NCBI RefSeq assembly: GCF_006376685.1
Contig: NZ_VEWL01000016.1
Location: 1-64,000, forward strand
DNA length: 64,000 nt
Direction: 5' to 3'
Source of the DNA: Ochrobactrum teleogrylli
GTDB taxonomy: Bacteria; Pseudomonadota; Alphaproteobacteria; Rhizobiales; Rhizobiaceae
Position 1 is the stretch's first letter. Each line of letters begins with the position of its first letter. The position numbers were made by a program, and so were the translations under genes. Below are positions 26,812-35,464 of the stretch, one piece after another. Below the pieces are notes generated by a model. The model was not told the origin of the DNA. It saw nothing but the letters and a program-made list of their open reading frames with translations, and made no database searches.

Positions 26812-29800
26812 TTATTCCAAATTCAGGGTGTTCAAAGTGACTCCATCAAGTACCTTTGACCACTCATTGCTTACTGTATAGTCAGCTTGGAATGTTCCTT
26901 TATCATACCCAACTATATATTCAGGTTCGATGTATATAATGGAGTCTGATTCTGGTGTTTCGATTGTGTATTCAATTAGTACGGTTCTTCCGATCGATTC
27001 ATTATTGGTGTTGAATCCGTTAAGGTACAAATAAAGGTATAATGATTCACCTTCCTTGAAATAAGAAGATGCGGGAATTGTAACCTCTATTCCATCTGAC
27101 GCATTGCTCAAATTAATTATAGTCGTATCATGAGGAAGCCTTGGCTTATTTAGTTTTCTATCTGTATTCGGGTCTGGTTTATTCTCCAACTTATATCCCA
27201 GTACGCGGGGGCTGTTTGTATGCCCCAGATAATTTGAACCAATGTTGTCAATTACCATGTAATTGAAAGTGTTTTTTCCGGTGTTGCCCTGGTCGAGGCA
27301 GATCGTGGTATAAGGGAATATTACGCCATCTAATGCCTGATCGTTGGATACAATTTTGATGGTTTCCACCCGATTTTTTCCGTCCTCGCTGCTCGCAATC
27401 CAAAATACGACATCAGGGTGAACGGCTGGATTGTAAGATACCCGAGGCATAGAGAGCCGGAAGCCCGGATCAATGCTCGACGGCCTTTCAGGAATGTGAA
27501 TTGGGTTATCAAAATCGACCGAATCGTCATGCATTTCTCCCGAATCGAATGTTGCGATAACGAAAGTATCTATGAGGCTGGACGCTAGCTTTTCGGATCC
27601 CATACGGACCTTAACGTTACCCTTGAAACGGTCGACACAGCCAATCCTGAGAACACAAATCCCTTCGGGATCGGTGTGCATGGATATTTCGTTTCCTTTA
27701 TCTGGTACGGGCGTCCTGTCAGCGTAAAAGTATCTCAACCCGTCAACATTGGGCGATACGGACCAAATCACTTCCTTGCCACCTTGCGGTTTGCCGCCAG
27801 ACATATATCGGAAGGTGCACGTTATGAGCTGACTATCGTCGTGCGGATCGACCTCCTGATTGACGTACGGATTGTCGGGCTTAGGTCGCGGATTGTGCGC
27901 ATAGTGGCTGCTGAGCACTAACGTATAGTCCTCGCCCTCGCCCCCTCCTGCGAATGTCAAATCGAATTCCCTTTTGGCATCCGTGTGGTTTGCCTTCACA
28001 AGGAAGTGCGCCGTTCCTGCACTCTTCCCTTTGATAGTCGCCTTGGCTTCACCGTTTTCATCAGTGGCAGTTTCCTTTTCAACGCAATAGATATTGCTGT
28101 CCCAACTACCCCAGTCGATCGGGTAGTTTTGCAATGGGTATTCGTGATTATGAGTAAGCTTTACGACAATTGGGATATCCTGCTCGATGGGCCATCCGTC
28201 AAGATGCGTGGGTGCTATCAGATCCAAATTATTATAAGGGGAGGGGCCCGCGAAGGTTAGAGTAACAGAATCAGAATGAACAGAATGGTCTTCCGTCCTT
28301 GCCGTTACCGTTGTGGTGACTCCATCTCCGGGATAGCCAGAACCCGTTCCGAGCGAGAACGTCATTTCGGCAACACCATTTGGGTCGGAGAATGACGAGT
28401 CTTTATGGGCAACCGCCGGTGTCCCGACAAAATCCCAGTATATTTCCGCACTGGGCAGCAGATTGTGGTCTGCGTCTTGGACCTTTGCTCGGATCGTAAC
28501 GTCGGTGTCATAAAGGATCGTTGAAGGATCCGGTTCGCTTATGGTTATGAATGCGGGTTGGTTGTTTTGTTTGACGAATTGCAGCTTAAAGGGGCGCTCG
28601 GCAGTCTTGCCTGCTTTGGGGGCCTTGGGGTCGAAAATGACTGTTTTCTCCACATTCCCCTTAATAGTCGCGCTGGCTTTACCCTCACTGTCGGTCGTTG
28701 TTATTGGCTTGATGCCTGTAACCGTGAGGCTGGGGTCCCACTCACCCCAGTCAATTGTGTAATTTTCCAATGGGTATTCATCGTTATGTGTCAATTCCAC
28801 CACGATATCGAATTCTTCGCCAACGGCATGTGTGCTTTGGTCCGCCGGTGAAATCAGAGCCAGATGATTGTTTGTGGCGGGGCCGGTGAACGTCAGGGTC
28901 ACTGCCTCGGATAGAACGGAGCCGTTCAGAATCTTTGCGGTCACCGTTGTAGAGACCCATTCCTCAGGATACCCGAACTGCGTGCTCAACGAGAATTTGG
29001 CAGAGGCGATTCCGTCGGAATTCGTGGTTGACGGCTGCGGGGATGTAACAGAAGGCTTTCCCTCGAAATCCCATTCCACCGTCACGTCGGGCACACCATG
29101 GCCTTCAGCGTTCGTCACAACCGCTCGGATTGGCACGTCGGTGTCATACAGGATCGACGAAGGATCCACATCGCTAATCTTGACGTTCGAGGGCAGCTTG
29201 CTGTCCTTGACGAAGGTTAAATAGACCGGCAAGTGGGCATTTGCTTCGTCTGAACCAGGATATAATGTAACTAAACCCTCTTCCGTTCCAGATATAATTG
29301 CTTGAACGTTTCCGTTCGACCCGGTTTCTGTATCGTGAGTTCCGACTGTAAAGCTATCTGGAAAATTCCATTCGAAAGGATATTTTTTCAGCGGATAATC
29401 TTTGCACGAAAGTTTCATCACAAGATGAACCGATTGGCCGACATTCCATGTCGTGTCATTACCCGGCATAAGCAGTGCGACATTATTCTCATTGCCGGGA
29501 CCGGCAAACCCGAGACCGTCCTTTACGTCTGACTTGGTCGAACCATCCGCGAAGGTGGCGGTCGCCTTGGCGGACACGACAATCGGCTTTTCAGGCAAGC
29601 CGTTGGTGGTGGAGTATCGGAACGTGGTCGCAGCGACACCATCAGAATTCGTGTTACTGGTTTTCTGTTGAATGATATAGCCATCCACACTGAAATCCCA
29701 AAATACACTTATCTCTGGTAGCCCGACACCGTTGTGGTCAGTAACCATCGCCTGAATCGGCACGTCGGTGTCATACAGGATCGTGAGAGGGTCTACGTCG

Positions 29801-32800
29801 TCTATCTTGATATTGCCGATTTGTGCTTCCTGCTGCACGAATTGCAGGTCAAAGGAGCAGTGGGCGGCGTTACCTGCTTTGAGAGCCGTGGGCTCGAAGT
29901 GGACCGTTTTTTCCATCGTCCCTTGAACGGTCAACCTGGCTTCACCAGACCCGTCGGTCGTTGGCTTGTTTCCTAAAATGTTTACACTTGCGTCCAAAGT
30001 ACCCCAGTCGATTTCGTAATTTTCCAGCGGATAGCCTGCATCGCTGGTCAATTTGACCACGATATCGAACTTTTTATCGATATCCCATTTGCTGTGGTCC
30101 GTTGGCGAAACTAAATCCAAGTGATTGTTTGTAGCAGGGCCTGTGAAGGTCAGTCTCGCAGGTGTGGACGGAATAAGGCCTTCCTGAATGTATGCGGTCG
30201 CTATTGTCGAGACCCAATCAACGGGGAAACCTGAACCAGTGCTAAACGAGAAGTTGGCCTCGGCTACGCCGTCGGAATTCGTGGATGATGTCCATGTGTG
30301 AGCAACCGACGGCGTTCCTTTGAAATCCCACTCAACCGTCACGCCGGGCACACCGCCGCCTTGGGTGTTCGTCACAACTGCCTTAATCGGTACGTCAGTG
30401 TCGTACAGGATCGTGGACGAATCCACATCGTCAATCTCTATATACTTGGGCGATTGATCTGGTTCTAGGAAGTCCAAATTAAAGTATACGTCTTTCCCAG
30501 CGGGTGTAGAATAAATGGTAAATCCAGGATATCCCGGATGCTTTGACGCGATGGTGGCAGTGGCTAAGCCATCCTCGTCTGTGCATTTGTCAAGCCGTTG
30601 TATATCGAATACATTTTCAAAAATATTCCATGTGATTTCGTAATTTTTCAATGGGTATTCGTTGTTGTGACTCAATTTTATGACAATATCCAGTGGTACG
30701 CCAACGGTCCACGTGCTGTCCACTAGGGGCGAAATCAGATCCATGCTATTATCTGGGGATGGGCCGGTAAAGGTCAGTGTCACAGGATCGGACGCTGTGG
30801 AGCCATCTCGGAGACGAGCTATGACTGTTGTGGTGACTCCGTCGCCAGGATAGCCTGCCTCGGTGCAGAGCGAGAATAAAGCTTTGGCGATACCCTCGGA
30901 ACTCGTGGTCGAGCTCTTGGTGTGCGCCACGGGCGGCGTTCCCTCGAACTCCCAGTCTACCGTTTCGTTACCCAGAAAATTGCCATCCTCGTCTGTCACA
31001 ATCGCCTTGATTGGAACGTCGGTGTCGTACAGGATGGTGGAAGGGTCCACTTTCTCTATCTTGATATGTTTGGTTTGTGTTTCCTGCCCGAAATTCACGT
31101 GGACTGGGCAAGAGATATTCGCCTCTTGTGCCCAAACCGTGAAGTCAATCGGTCCACCGACAGTGGCAACGAGACTGGCCTTTGCGATACCATTGACATC
31201 GGTGGTCGCGCTGGGGTTTTTGATAGTGAAGCCAGGCCCCGAAGCGGGCCACTCAATGGGATAATTTGTTAGCGGGTATCGGTGGTTCTGCGACAAATCC
31301 ACGGTGACTTGGACGGTCTGACCCAGGGGGTAGGTCTCAGTTGGTTCGGGAGTGATTAAATCCAGCGCGTTGTCTTTTGCAGGACCAGTAAAAGTCAGCT
31401 GCATAGGCTTTGACGCGACGCCGCTCGTGGTTTGCGCTGTCAGCTTTATGGAAGCCCATGGCGCAGGATATCCCGATTGTGTACGATATACAAACGAGCC
31501 TTCGACGTGGCCGTCAGAGCCGCTAGTTGATGGGTCGCAGGAGATGTTCGGTGGGTTTCCGTCAAATACCCACTTTACGGTTATTCCAGGGACGCCACTA
31601 CCGGTCTCGTCCAAAACGGTCGCCTTTATAGCCACCGGGGTGTCGTATAAAAGAGCATCACTTTCTATTGGATCTATCGTGATGTCGCTAGGCAATGTGC
31701 CCTGCTCGACATAATTCAGCTGGACGGCAACATCGCCAGCGTCCGTGTTTGGAGCGCTAACAATTATTTCGGTCGTCCCTGTTCTTGTTCCCGTAATTTC
31801 CGCCGTAGCTTCACCGTATGTGTCGGTCTCTGACTTATGGGTTCCTAACACGCCTCCATTGCTCGGCTGCCCCCAAGTGATAGGAAAGCGTTTCAGCGGA
31901 TACTCATCATTATGATCGTTGTGGACGAGTTTAACGCGTACGGTGGTCGATTGGTTAACGACATGTGGGGTCTCGTCGGCTGGCGAAGTGATTTTCAGCC
32001 GAGCTTGAGCAGTTTTGCCAGTGAACGTCAGGGATGCTGATTGAGTATGGCCATAATCATCCCTTACTGTCACCGACGTAGCGACTGGTGAAGTTGGTAA
32101 ACCGCTGTTCTTGGTAGAATATTCCAGCCAGGTCTGGGAGTCGTTCTGAAGATCTGGCGTTTGTGTGCTTTCTTGCCCGGTCACGCCGTTCGTATAGCTC
32201 CAGTGCAACCCCACAGAAGATATTTTCCTGTCTTCGGCGTCATAGACGCACGCAGACAAACCCACCTGAGTGTCGTACAGCATGTCTGTACTTTTTGGAG
32301 GGTGCAACTCAATTCTTTGCGGATAAGCCGTCAGAGTCTGGAAGAAGTAATTTTCCGAAGTATCAGAGTGGGGTATTGTAATTGGAAGATCCAAGCCTAA
32401 CCAAGTATGTGGTTTGTATTGAAGAGTGGCTTCGCCCTTATCATTCGTCTTATCGTCAAATCCTATCAGTTGGTCGTCTAATGGCGAAATGCCCCATTTG
32501 ACGTCATAATTCTTCATCAAGCTGCCAAATTGATTGGTTAGTCGCACCGTGATATTATTTTTAATCATGTAGATAATTACGTTCATGCTTGGTTCTACCA
32601 GCGTTAACGCAATTTTTTGAGTTTTCCCGTTGAATGTGACCACCGCCGTTTGGCTACCGGTATAAGGGTCGGCCTCATCAAAGGTTCCCGTTATGGTCAA
32701 AACGATATCGTCCGTAGGAAACCCATTCGATGTATCATACCGGAATACGAGTTTTCCTGCCCCATTACTTAATAACGTCGACTTGTCATAAACCAAACCG

Positions 32801-33405
32801 GCAGCTGACTGGCCGCTCGCTACGGTCACATCCCAGTTTATCTTTGCGGTGCCTATGTTGCCAGTCCACTGGGCTTTAGCGGCGACCCCTATAGTCAAAT
32901 TGGTATCGTAAAACGACTGACTTTTGTCCGGCACAGTTAAGGTGATAAAGGCGGTTTCCAACGTTGAAATGACGGAGGAGTCCGATTCTTCCGGATATAG
33001 GGCTGTCGCTGAAACGTGATCATTGCCGTCGAAATTATCTGCTGAACCCTTGTGTTTGGCAGCTTTGGATACAGTAAATTCGAGCTCAAGCGAAGCATCC
33101 GGTTCGTCTTGCGGTGAGACGGCGATGCGGACCAAGGTGCTGGCGCTTGCATCGTCAGGCGATGCTTTAATACGATTGGCGCCCTGACCCTTGCTGTCGG
33201 TCACCGTGGTCGACTGCTCCAGAACGGCATCGCCCTCGATAACGCGCCACACGAGTTTGCGATTGGTTAACGGCTTCTGTCGGCTGTCCTTGTAAATGAC
33301 GGCCAGCTCGACGAATTCATTATTGGGAAGCACAAGATCGGAATCTGCGACCGAAGGCTTAAAAAGCAGCGTATTATTTTTCTGAGTGAGAATGAACTTT
33401 TTCAT
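26812..33405 (-). CDS. Giant Ig-like repeat protein, putative adhesin
   Basis: This 2197-residue protein is built of an N-terminal Ig-like region (1-160), eight tandem units of about 207-211 residues (160-1815) and a unique C-terminal region. Each unit carries two beta-sandwich modules: one opens with (L/F)YDT (near residues 167, 378, 588, 795, 1002, 1212, 1421 and 1632) and ends TFTGP; the next contains YPL(K/E)NY-(E/P)I-(T/D)W (seven clear copies plus a divergent NYDVKW). It resembles invasin-type bacterial Ig repeats. No signal peptide, transmembrane segment or RTX repeats are seen, so its route out of the cell is unknown. Residues 2088-2197 match the C-terminus of the 382-residue neighbour. 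AGGAGAG precedes the start. Base composition is richer in A/T than the flanks. Confidence 0.85.
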   Translation of the reverse strand: MKKFILTQKNNTLLFKPSVADSDLVLPNNEFVELAVIYKDSRQKPLTNRKLVWRVIEGDAVLEQSTTVTDSKGQGANRIKASPDDASASTLVRIAVSPQDEPDASLELEFTVSKAAKHKGSADNFDGNDHVSATALYPEESDSSVISTLETAFITLTVPDKSQSFYDTNLTIGVAAKAQWTGNIGTAKINWDVTVASGQSAAGLVYDKSTLLSNGAGKLVFRYDTSNGFPTDDIVLTITGTFDEADPYTGSQTAVVTFNGKTQKIALTLVEPSMNVIIYMIKNNITVRLTNQFGSLMKNYDVKWGISPLDDQLIGFDDKTNDKGEATLQYKPHTWLGLDLPITIPHSDTSENYFFQTLTAYPQRIELHPPKSTDMLYDTQVGLSACVYDAEDRKISSVGLHWSYTNGVTGQESTQTPDLQNDSQTWLEYSTKNSGLPTSPVATSVTVRDDYGHTQSASLTFTGKTAQARLKITSPADETPHVVNQSTTVRVKLVHNDHNDEYPLKRFPITWGQPSNGGVLGTHKSETDTYGEATAEITGTRTGTTEIIVSAPNTDAGDVAVQLNYVEQGTLPSDITIDPIESDALLYDTPVAIKATVLDETGSGVPGITVKWVFDGNPPNISCDPSTSGSDGHVEGSFVYRTQSGYPAPWASIKLTAQTTSGVASKPMQLTFTGPAKDNALDLITPEPTETYPLGQTVQVTVDLSQNHRYPLTNYPIEWPASGPGFTIKNPSATTDVNGIAKASLVATVGGPIDFTVWAQEANISCPVHVNFGQETQTKHIKIEKVDPSTILYDTDVPIKAIVTDEDGNFLGNETVDWEFEGTPPVAHTKSSTTSSEGIAKALFSLCTEAGYPGDGVTTTVIARLRDGSTASDPVTLTFTGPSPDNSMDLISPLVDSTWTVGVPLDIVIKLSHNNEYPLKNYEITWNIFENVFDIQRLDKCTDEDGLATATIASKHPGYPGFTIYSTPAGKDVYFNLDFLEPDQSPKYIEIDDVDSSTILYDTDVPIKAVVTNTQGGGVPGVTVEWDFKGTPSVAHTWTSSTNSDGVAEANFSFSTGSGFPVDWVSTIATAYIQEGLIPSTPARLTFTGPATNNHLDLVSPTDHSKWDIDKKFDIVVKLTSDAGYPLENYEIDWGTLDASVNILGNKPTTDGSGEARLTVQGTMEKTVHFEPTALKAGNAAHCSFDLQFVQQEAQIGNIKIDDVDPLTILYDTDVPIQAMVTDHNGVGLPEISVFWDFSVDGYIIQQKTSNTNSDGVAATTFRYSTTNGLPEKPIVVSAKATATFADGSTKSDVKDGLGFAGPGNENNVALLMPGNDTTWNVGQSVHLVMKLSCKDYPLKKYPFEWNFPDSFTVGTHDTETGSNGNVQAIISGTEEGLVTLYPGSDEANAHLPVYLTFVKDSKLPSNVKISDVDPSSILYDTDVPIRAVVTNAEGHGVPDVTVEWDFEGKPSVTSPQPSTTNSDGIASAKFSLSTQFGYPEEWVSTTVTAKILNGSVLSEAVTLTFTGPATNNHLALISPADQSTHAVGEEFDIVVELTHNDEYPLENYTIDWGEWDPSLTVTGIKPITTTDSEGKASATIKGNVEKTVIFDPKAPKAGKTAERPFKLQFVKQNNQPAFITISEPDPSTILYDTDVTIRAKVQDADHNLLPSAEIYWDFVGTPAVAHKDSSFSDPNGVAEMTFSLGTGSGYPGDGVTTTVTARTEDHSVHSDSVTLTFAGPSPYNNLDLIAPTHLDGWPIEQDIPIVVKLTHNHEYPLQNYPIDWGSWDSNIYCVEKETATDENGEAKATIKGKSAGTAHFLVKANHTDAKREFDLTFAGGGEGEDYTLVLSSHYAHNPRPKPDNPYVNQEVDPHDDSQLITCTFRYMSGGKPQGGKEVIWSVSPNVDGLRYFYADRTPVPDKGNEISMHTDPEGICVLRIGCVDRFKGNVKVRMGSEKLASSLIDTFVIATFDSGEMHDDSVDFDNPIHIPERPSSIDPGFRLSMPRVSYNPAVHPDVVFWIASSEDGKNRVETIKIVSNDQALDGVIFPYTTICLDQGNTGKNTFNYMVIDNIGSNYLGHTNSPRVLGYKLENKPDPNTDRKLNKPRLPHDTTIINLSNASDGIEVTIPASSYFKEGESLYLYLYLNGFNTNNESIGRTVLIEYTIETPESDSIIYIEPEYIVGYDKGTFQADYTVSNEWSKVLDGVTLNTLNLE
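27960..32950 (-). repeat. Eight tandem ~630-bp coding repeats
   Basis: The codons for the YDT motif recur near 28509, 29141, 29768, 30398, 31021, 31640, 32271 and 32905, giving intervals of about 619-634 bp. The inner copies are alike at the DNA level around this motif (for example TCGGTGTCATACAGGATCG at about 29139 and 29766 on the plus strand), which suggests duplication or gene conversion. Confidence 0.8.
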
Positions 33406-33436
33406 TCTGCTCTCCTATTTGTTTCAACGGGAAAAT

Positions 33437-33463
33437 GTTGCCAGCTCCATCGGAACTGGCAAC
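33437..33463 (-). promoter_or_regulatory. Hairpin in the leader of the giant gene
   Basis: GTTGCCAG and CTGGCAAC form a perfect 8-bp stem around 11 bases. On the minus strand it is followed by ATTTTCC and lies 32 bases before the start at 33405. It could be an attenuator or a structure near the ribosome site. Confidence 0.4.
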
Positions 33464-33797
33464 TCAAGGGCTCCAGAGCGCATAGTGGCTTTTTCAACTG
33501 GCAGCGTGTACTTGCACAATTGACAGCTGCATGCTGCGATCTGGCGCTGCAAACCGTATTGTAATTCTGGGCCTCACGCGTTTCGGAACGGCGTGAACGG
33601 GCGGTTCGAACAAATCCGGGTGGATCCAAATAGGGGAGAGGCGTCGGTGTTTTAAACTGAAATGGAACCGTTAGAGAAAATCTCTCTTGGTCCCGATAAC
33701 ATCCGCTTTCACGCCACAGCTATTTCCGAGTTAGATTGCGGCCCGAATATTCATCCGCATGGCTTTGTTCTGGCTGTCGAAATGGCCACTGCGGGGT

Positions 33798-33826
33798 GGG
33801 AAACCAGTTCACCGAACTGATTTCCC
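33798..33826. terminator. Hairpin after the 382-residue protein gene
   Basis: GGGAAA-C-CAGTT and AACTG-A-TTTCCC pair around CACCG, with one C-A mismatch, about 60 bases past the stop at 33887. The minus-strand T run is lacking; function is uncertain. Confidence 0.4.
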
Positions 33827-33886
33827 TGTAAGAAAATTTTTTCTAAGCCACCTGGGTTCGAAGCAACCGGGAGGCTTTGAAGTCAA

Positions 33887-35035
33887 TTAGCTTGCTGCTG
33901 GACCGACTGTATTCAAGTCACCAATATTAATTTCTCTGGGCTGAGCCAACCCTTTACCATTTGGGTCTCTCAACATGTAATCAATAGCGAATGTCCCAGC
34001 ATGACCATGATCATCCATACCATAACCCTGGATGTTCGTCTTTGGGACTGTGATCTTATACGGATCTCCTAATTGACCAGCCACCAGCACCCGACCTTTA
34101 ATTGAAATCTTATCTGATTTCGGATCATGGTAGAAGCCGTCAAAGCCATTTAGATAGAGGTACAATTCAACGTAATTGCCGTCTTTCCACAAAGGAATAG
34201 CATAAGCGTCCTGGGGCGCAGGAATAGTAATAACCAAATCGTCTCTTGCATTGTTTATAATAGTTCCGTCCCACGGCAATTGCGCTCTTTCCATCCAGCG
34301 ATGGATACCCACTCCGGGCGTATTGTCATCTGGAGTGCCCATGACGGCACGGGTAGGCACTAAAGCAGAAGCGGTATTGCCCGCAAACATTGTAAGAGCA
34401 AAGAAGTTTTCTTCGCCTGCTACCGTGTTTAACCAGTCAATCGGAACCCTGAAACCAGTGGTATAAGCTTTCTCAGGCTGCTGTGTTTGAGCGTTACCGC
34501 CGTTCACCAACAGGGTTACCAATGCACCTTCCTTGCCCATCATGTTGAGACGCAAGTCGTCGGGTATGTGGAGGGTAATATGGTCTGAGTTATCACCGAA
34601 AGAAAGATTTCCGTCGTCATCGCTAGGATATTCGATAGGGCTGAATTCATCATCTTCGTCAGTATCATCGGTGAATGTGACGTAGTTGGGCATACCCTGT
34701 GGTGGAGTGAAGAAAGTGGATCCTTCAACGGTAAGAGACGGTTTCAATATTATCTTGTCGTGCGACCAGATGTAAAAAGTCACGATTCCGTCCTGTGCCG
34801 ACGTGAGTTCAAAAGTAGCACTTCCTGAGTGAATCGTGTCTACTCTCTTTTTATTGGCGTCAAAAACCTGTATGCTGGTTTGGTTAGATGTGAATCTACA
34901 CTTTGCTTTTGAAACGGGCCCAGTATCACCGTCTACCCTGAATTTCACTTGCAATGCTTTGTCTGCAGAAGGGTTATCCGAGCGGTCTGGCGTGAATAAG
35001 TTCGGAAAATTGATAATTGTTATATAATTACTCAT
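33887..35035 (-). CDS. Ig-like protein sharing the giant protein's C-terminal module
   Basis: This 382-residue protein has no signal peptide or membrane helix. Residues 1-110 look like one beta-sandwich; an acidic stretch (TDDTDEDDEF...) follows at about 120-140. Residues 252-382 align with the end of the giant protein: LPWDGTIIN/LPHDTTIIN, DLVITIP/GIEVTIP, VELYLYLNGF/LYLYLYLNGF, then matching spacing to GTFAIDY/GTFQADY. The preceding ~100 residues also seem related. The frame opens at a GTG (35065), but the ATG at 35035 has AGAGGA before it. It is the first gene of the minus-strand pair. No function can be assigned. Confidence 0.75.
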   Translation of the reverse strand: MSNYITIINFPNLFTPDRSDNPSADKALQVKFRVDGDTGPVSKAKCRFTSNQTSIQVFDANKKRVDTIHSGSATFELTSAQDGIVTFYIWSHDKIILKPSLTVEGSTFFTPPQGMPNYVTFTDDTDEDDEFSPIEYPSDDDGNLSFGDNSDHITLHIPDDLRLNMMGKEGALVTLLVNGGNAQTQQPEKAYTTGFRVPIDWLNTVAGEENFFALTMFAGNTASALVPTRAVMGTPDDNTPGVGIHRWMERAQLPWDGTIINNARDDLVITIPAPQDAYAIPLWKDGNYVELYLYLNGFDGFYHDPKSDKISIKGRVLVAGQLGDPYKITVPKTNIQGYGMDDHGHAGTFAIDYMLRDPNGKGLAQPREINIGDLNTVGPAAS

Positions 35036-35464
35036 AGGGAAGTCCTCTTGTTTGCTATTGCTCACAAAAGGTGCCTTTTTCCGAAGTAAGCAACAACTGT
35101 CAGGTTCGGTATGATAATTGGTGGTTTTACCGGTTGCGTGGGCGGCTTTCCCGATTCAGCTGCGATATGGGTAAAGCTTGACCTTCCTCTTATTGGAATA
35201 ATGAAAGCCGGGGATATAAGTCGTATTAATAACTAAGTTAAATATACATATATTTTATTAATTAATAAATTTTCATTTACACACTAAATTTGTTCTAAAT
35301 TGACTTAGCATCGATTGTATTTTAATGTAACTATAAGTATACAATATTAATTATTATTATATTCTATATTATTAATATATAATTAAAAATTATTAAGTGA
35401 CTTTCATGGATTATTTATATATTTAAACAAGTATCAATCTTAATTTAAAATCAGAAGGTGTTAA
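35036..35464. promoter_or_regulatory. Very AT-rich divergent promoter region
   Basis: This 429-bp region separates the Ig-type gene pair from the autotransporter gene. By my count bases 35221-35460 contain 38 G/C in 240 (about 16%), with many TA steps. So many -10-like hexamers occur that no single promoter can be chosen. Regions of this kind are favoured targets of H-NS-like silencers; in Brucella and relatives that role is taken by MucR. Such binding here is inference. Confidence 0.6.

Larger units (their letters stand above)
33406..33886. other. Gap between the two Ig-type genes
   Basis: This 481-bp region lies between the 382-residue gene and the giant gene, both on the minus strand. It contains two hairpins (33437-33463 and 33798-33826) but no credible ORF. 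It probably holds the promoter and leader of the giant gene. Confidence 0.55.

Noticed and set aside
33840-33890. A GGTTCGAA-like sequence resembling a tRNA T-arm near the end of the Ig-type gene
   Set aside because: The flanking bases do not form T, anticodon or acceptor stems, so it is not a tRNA or attachment site.
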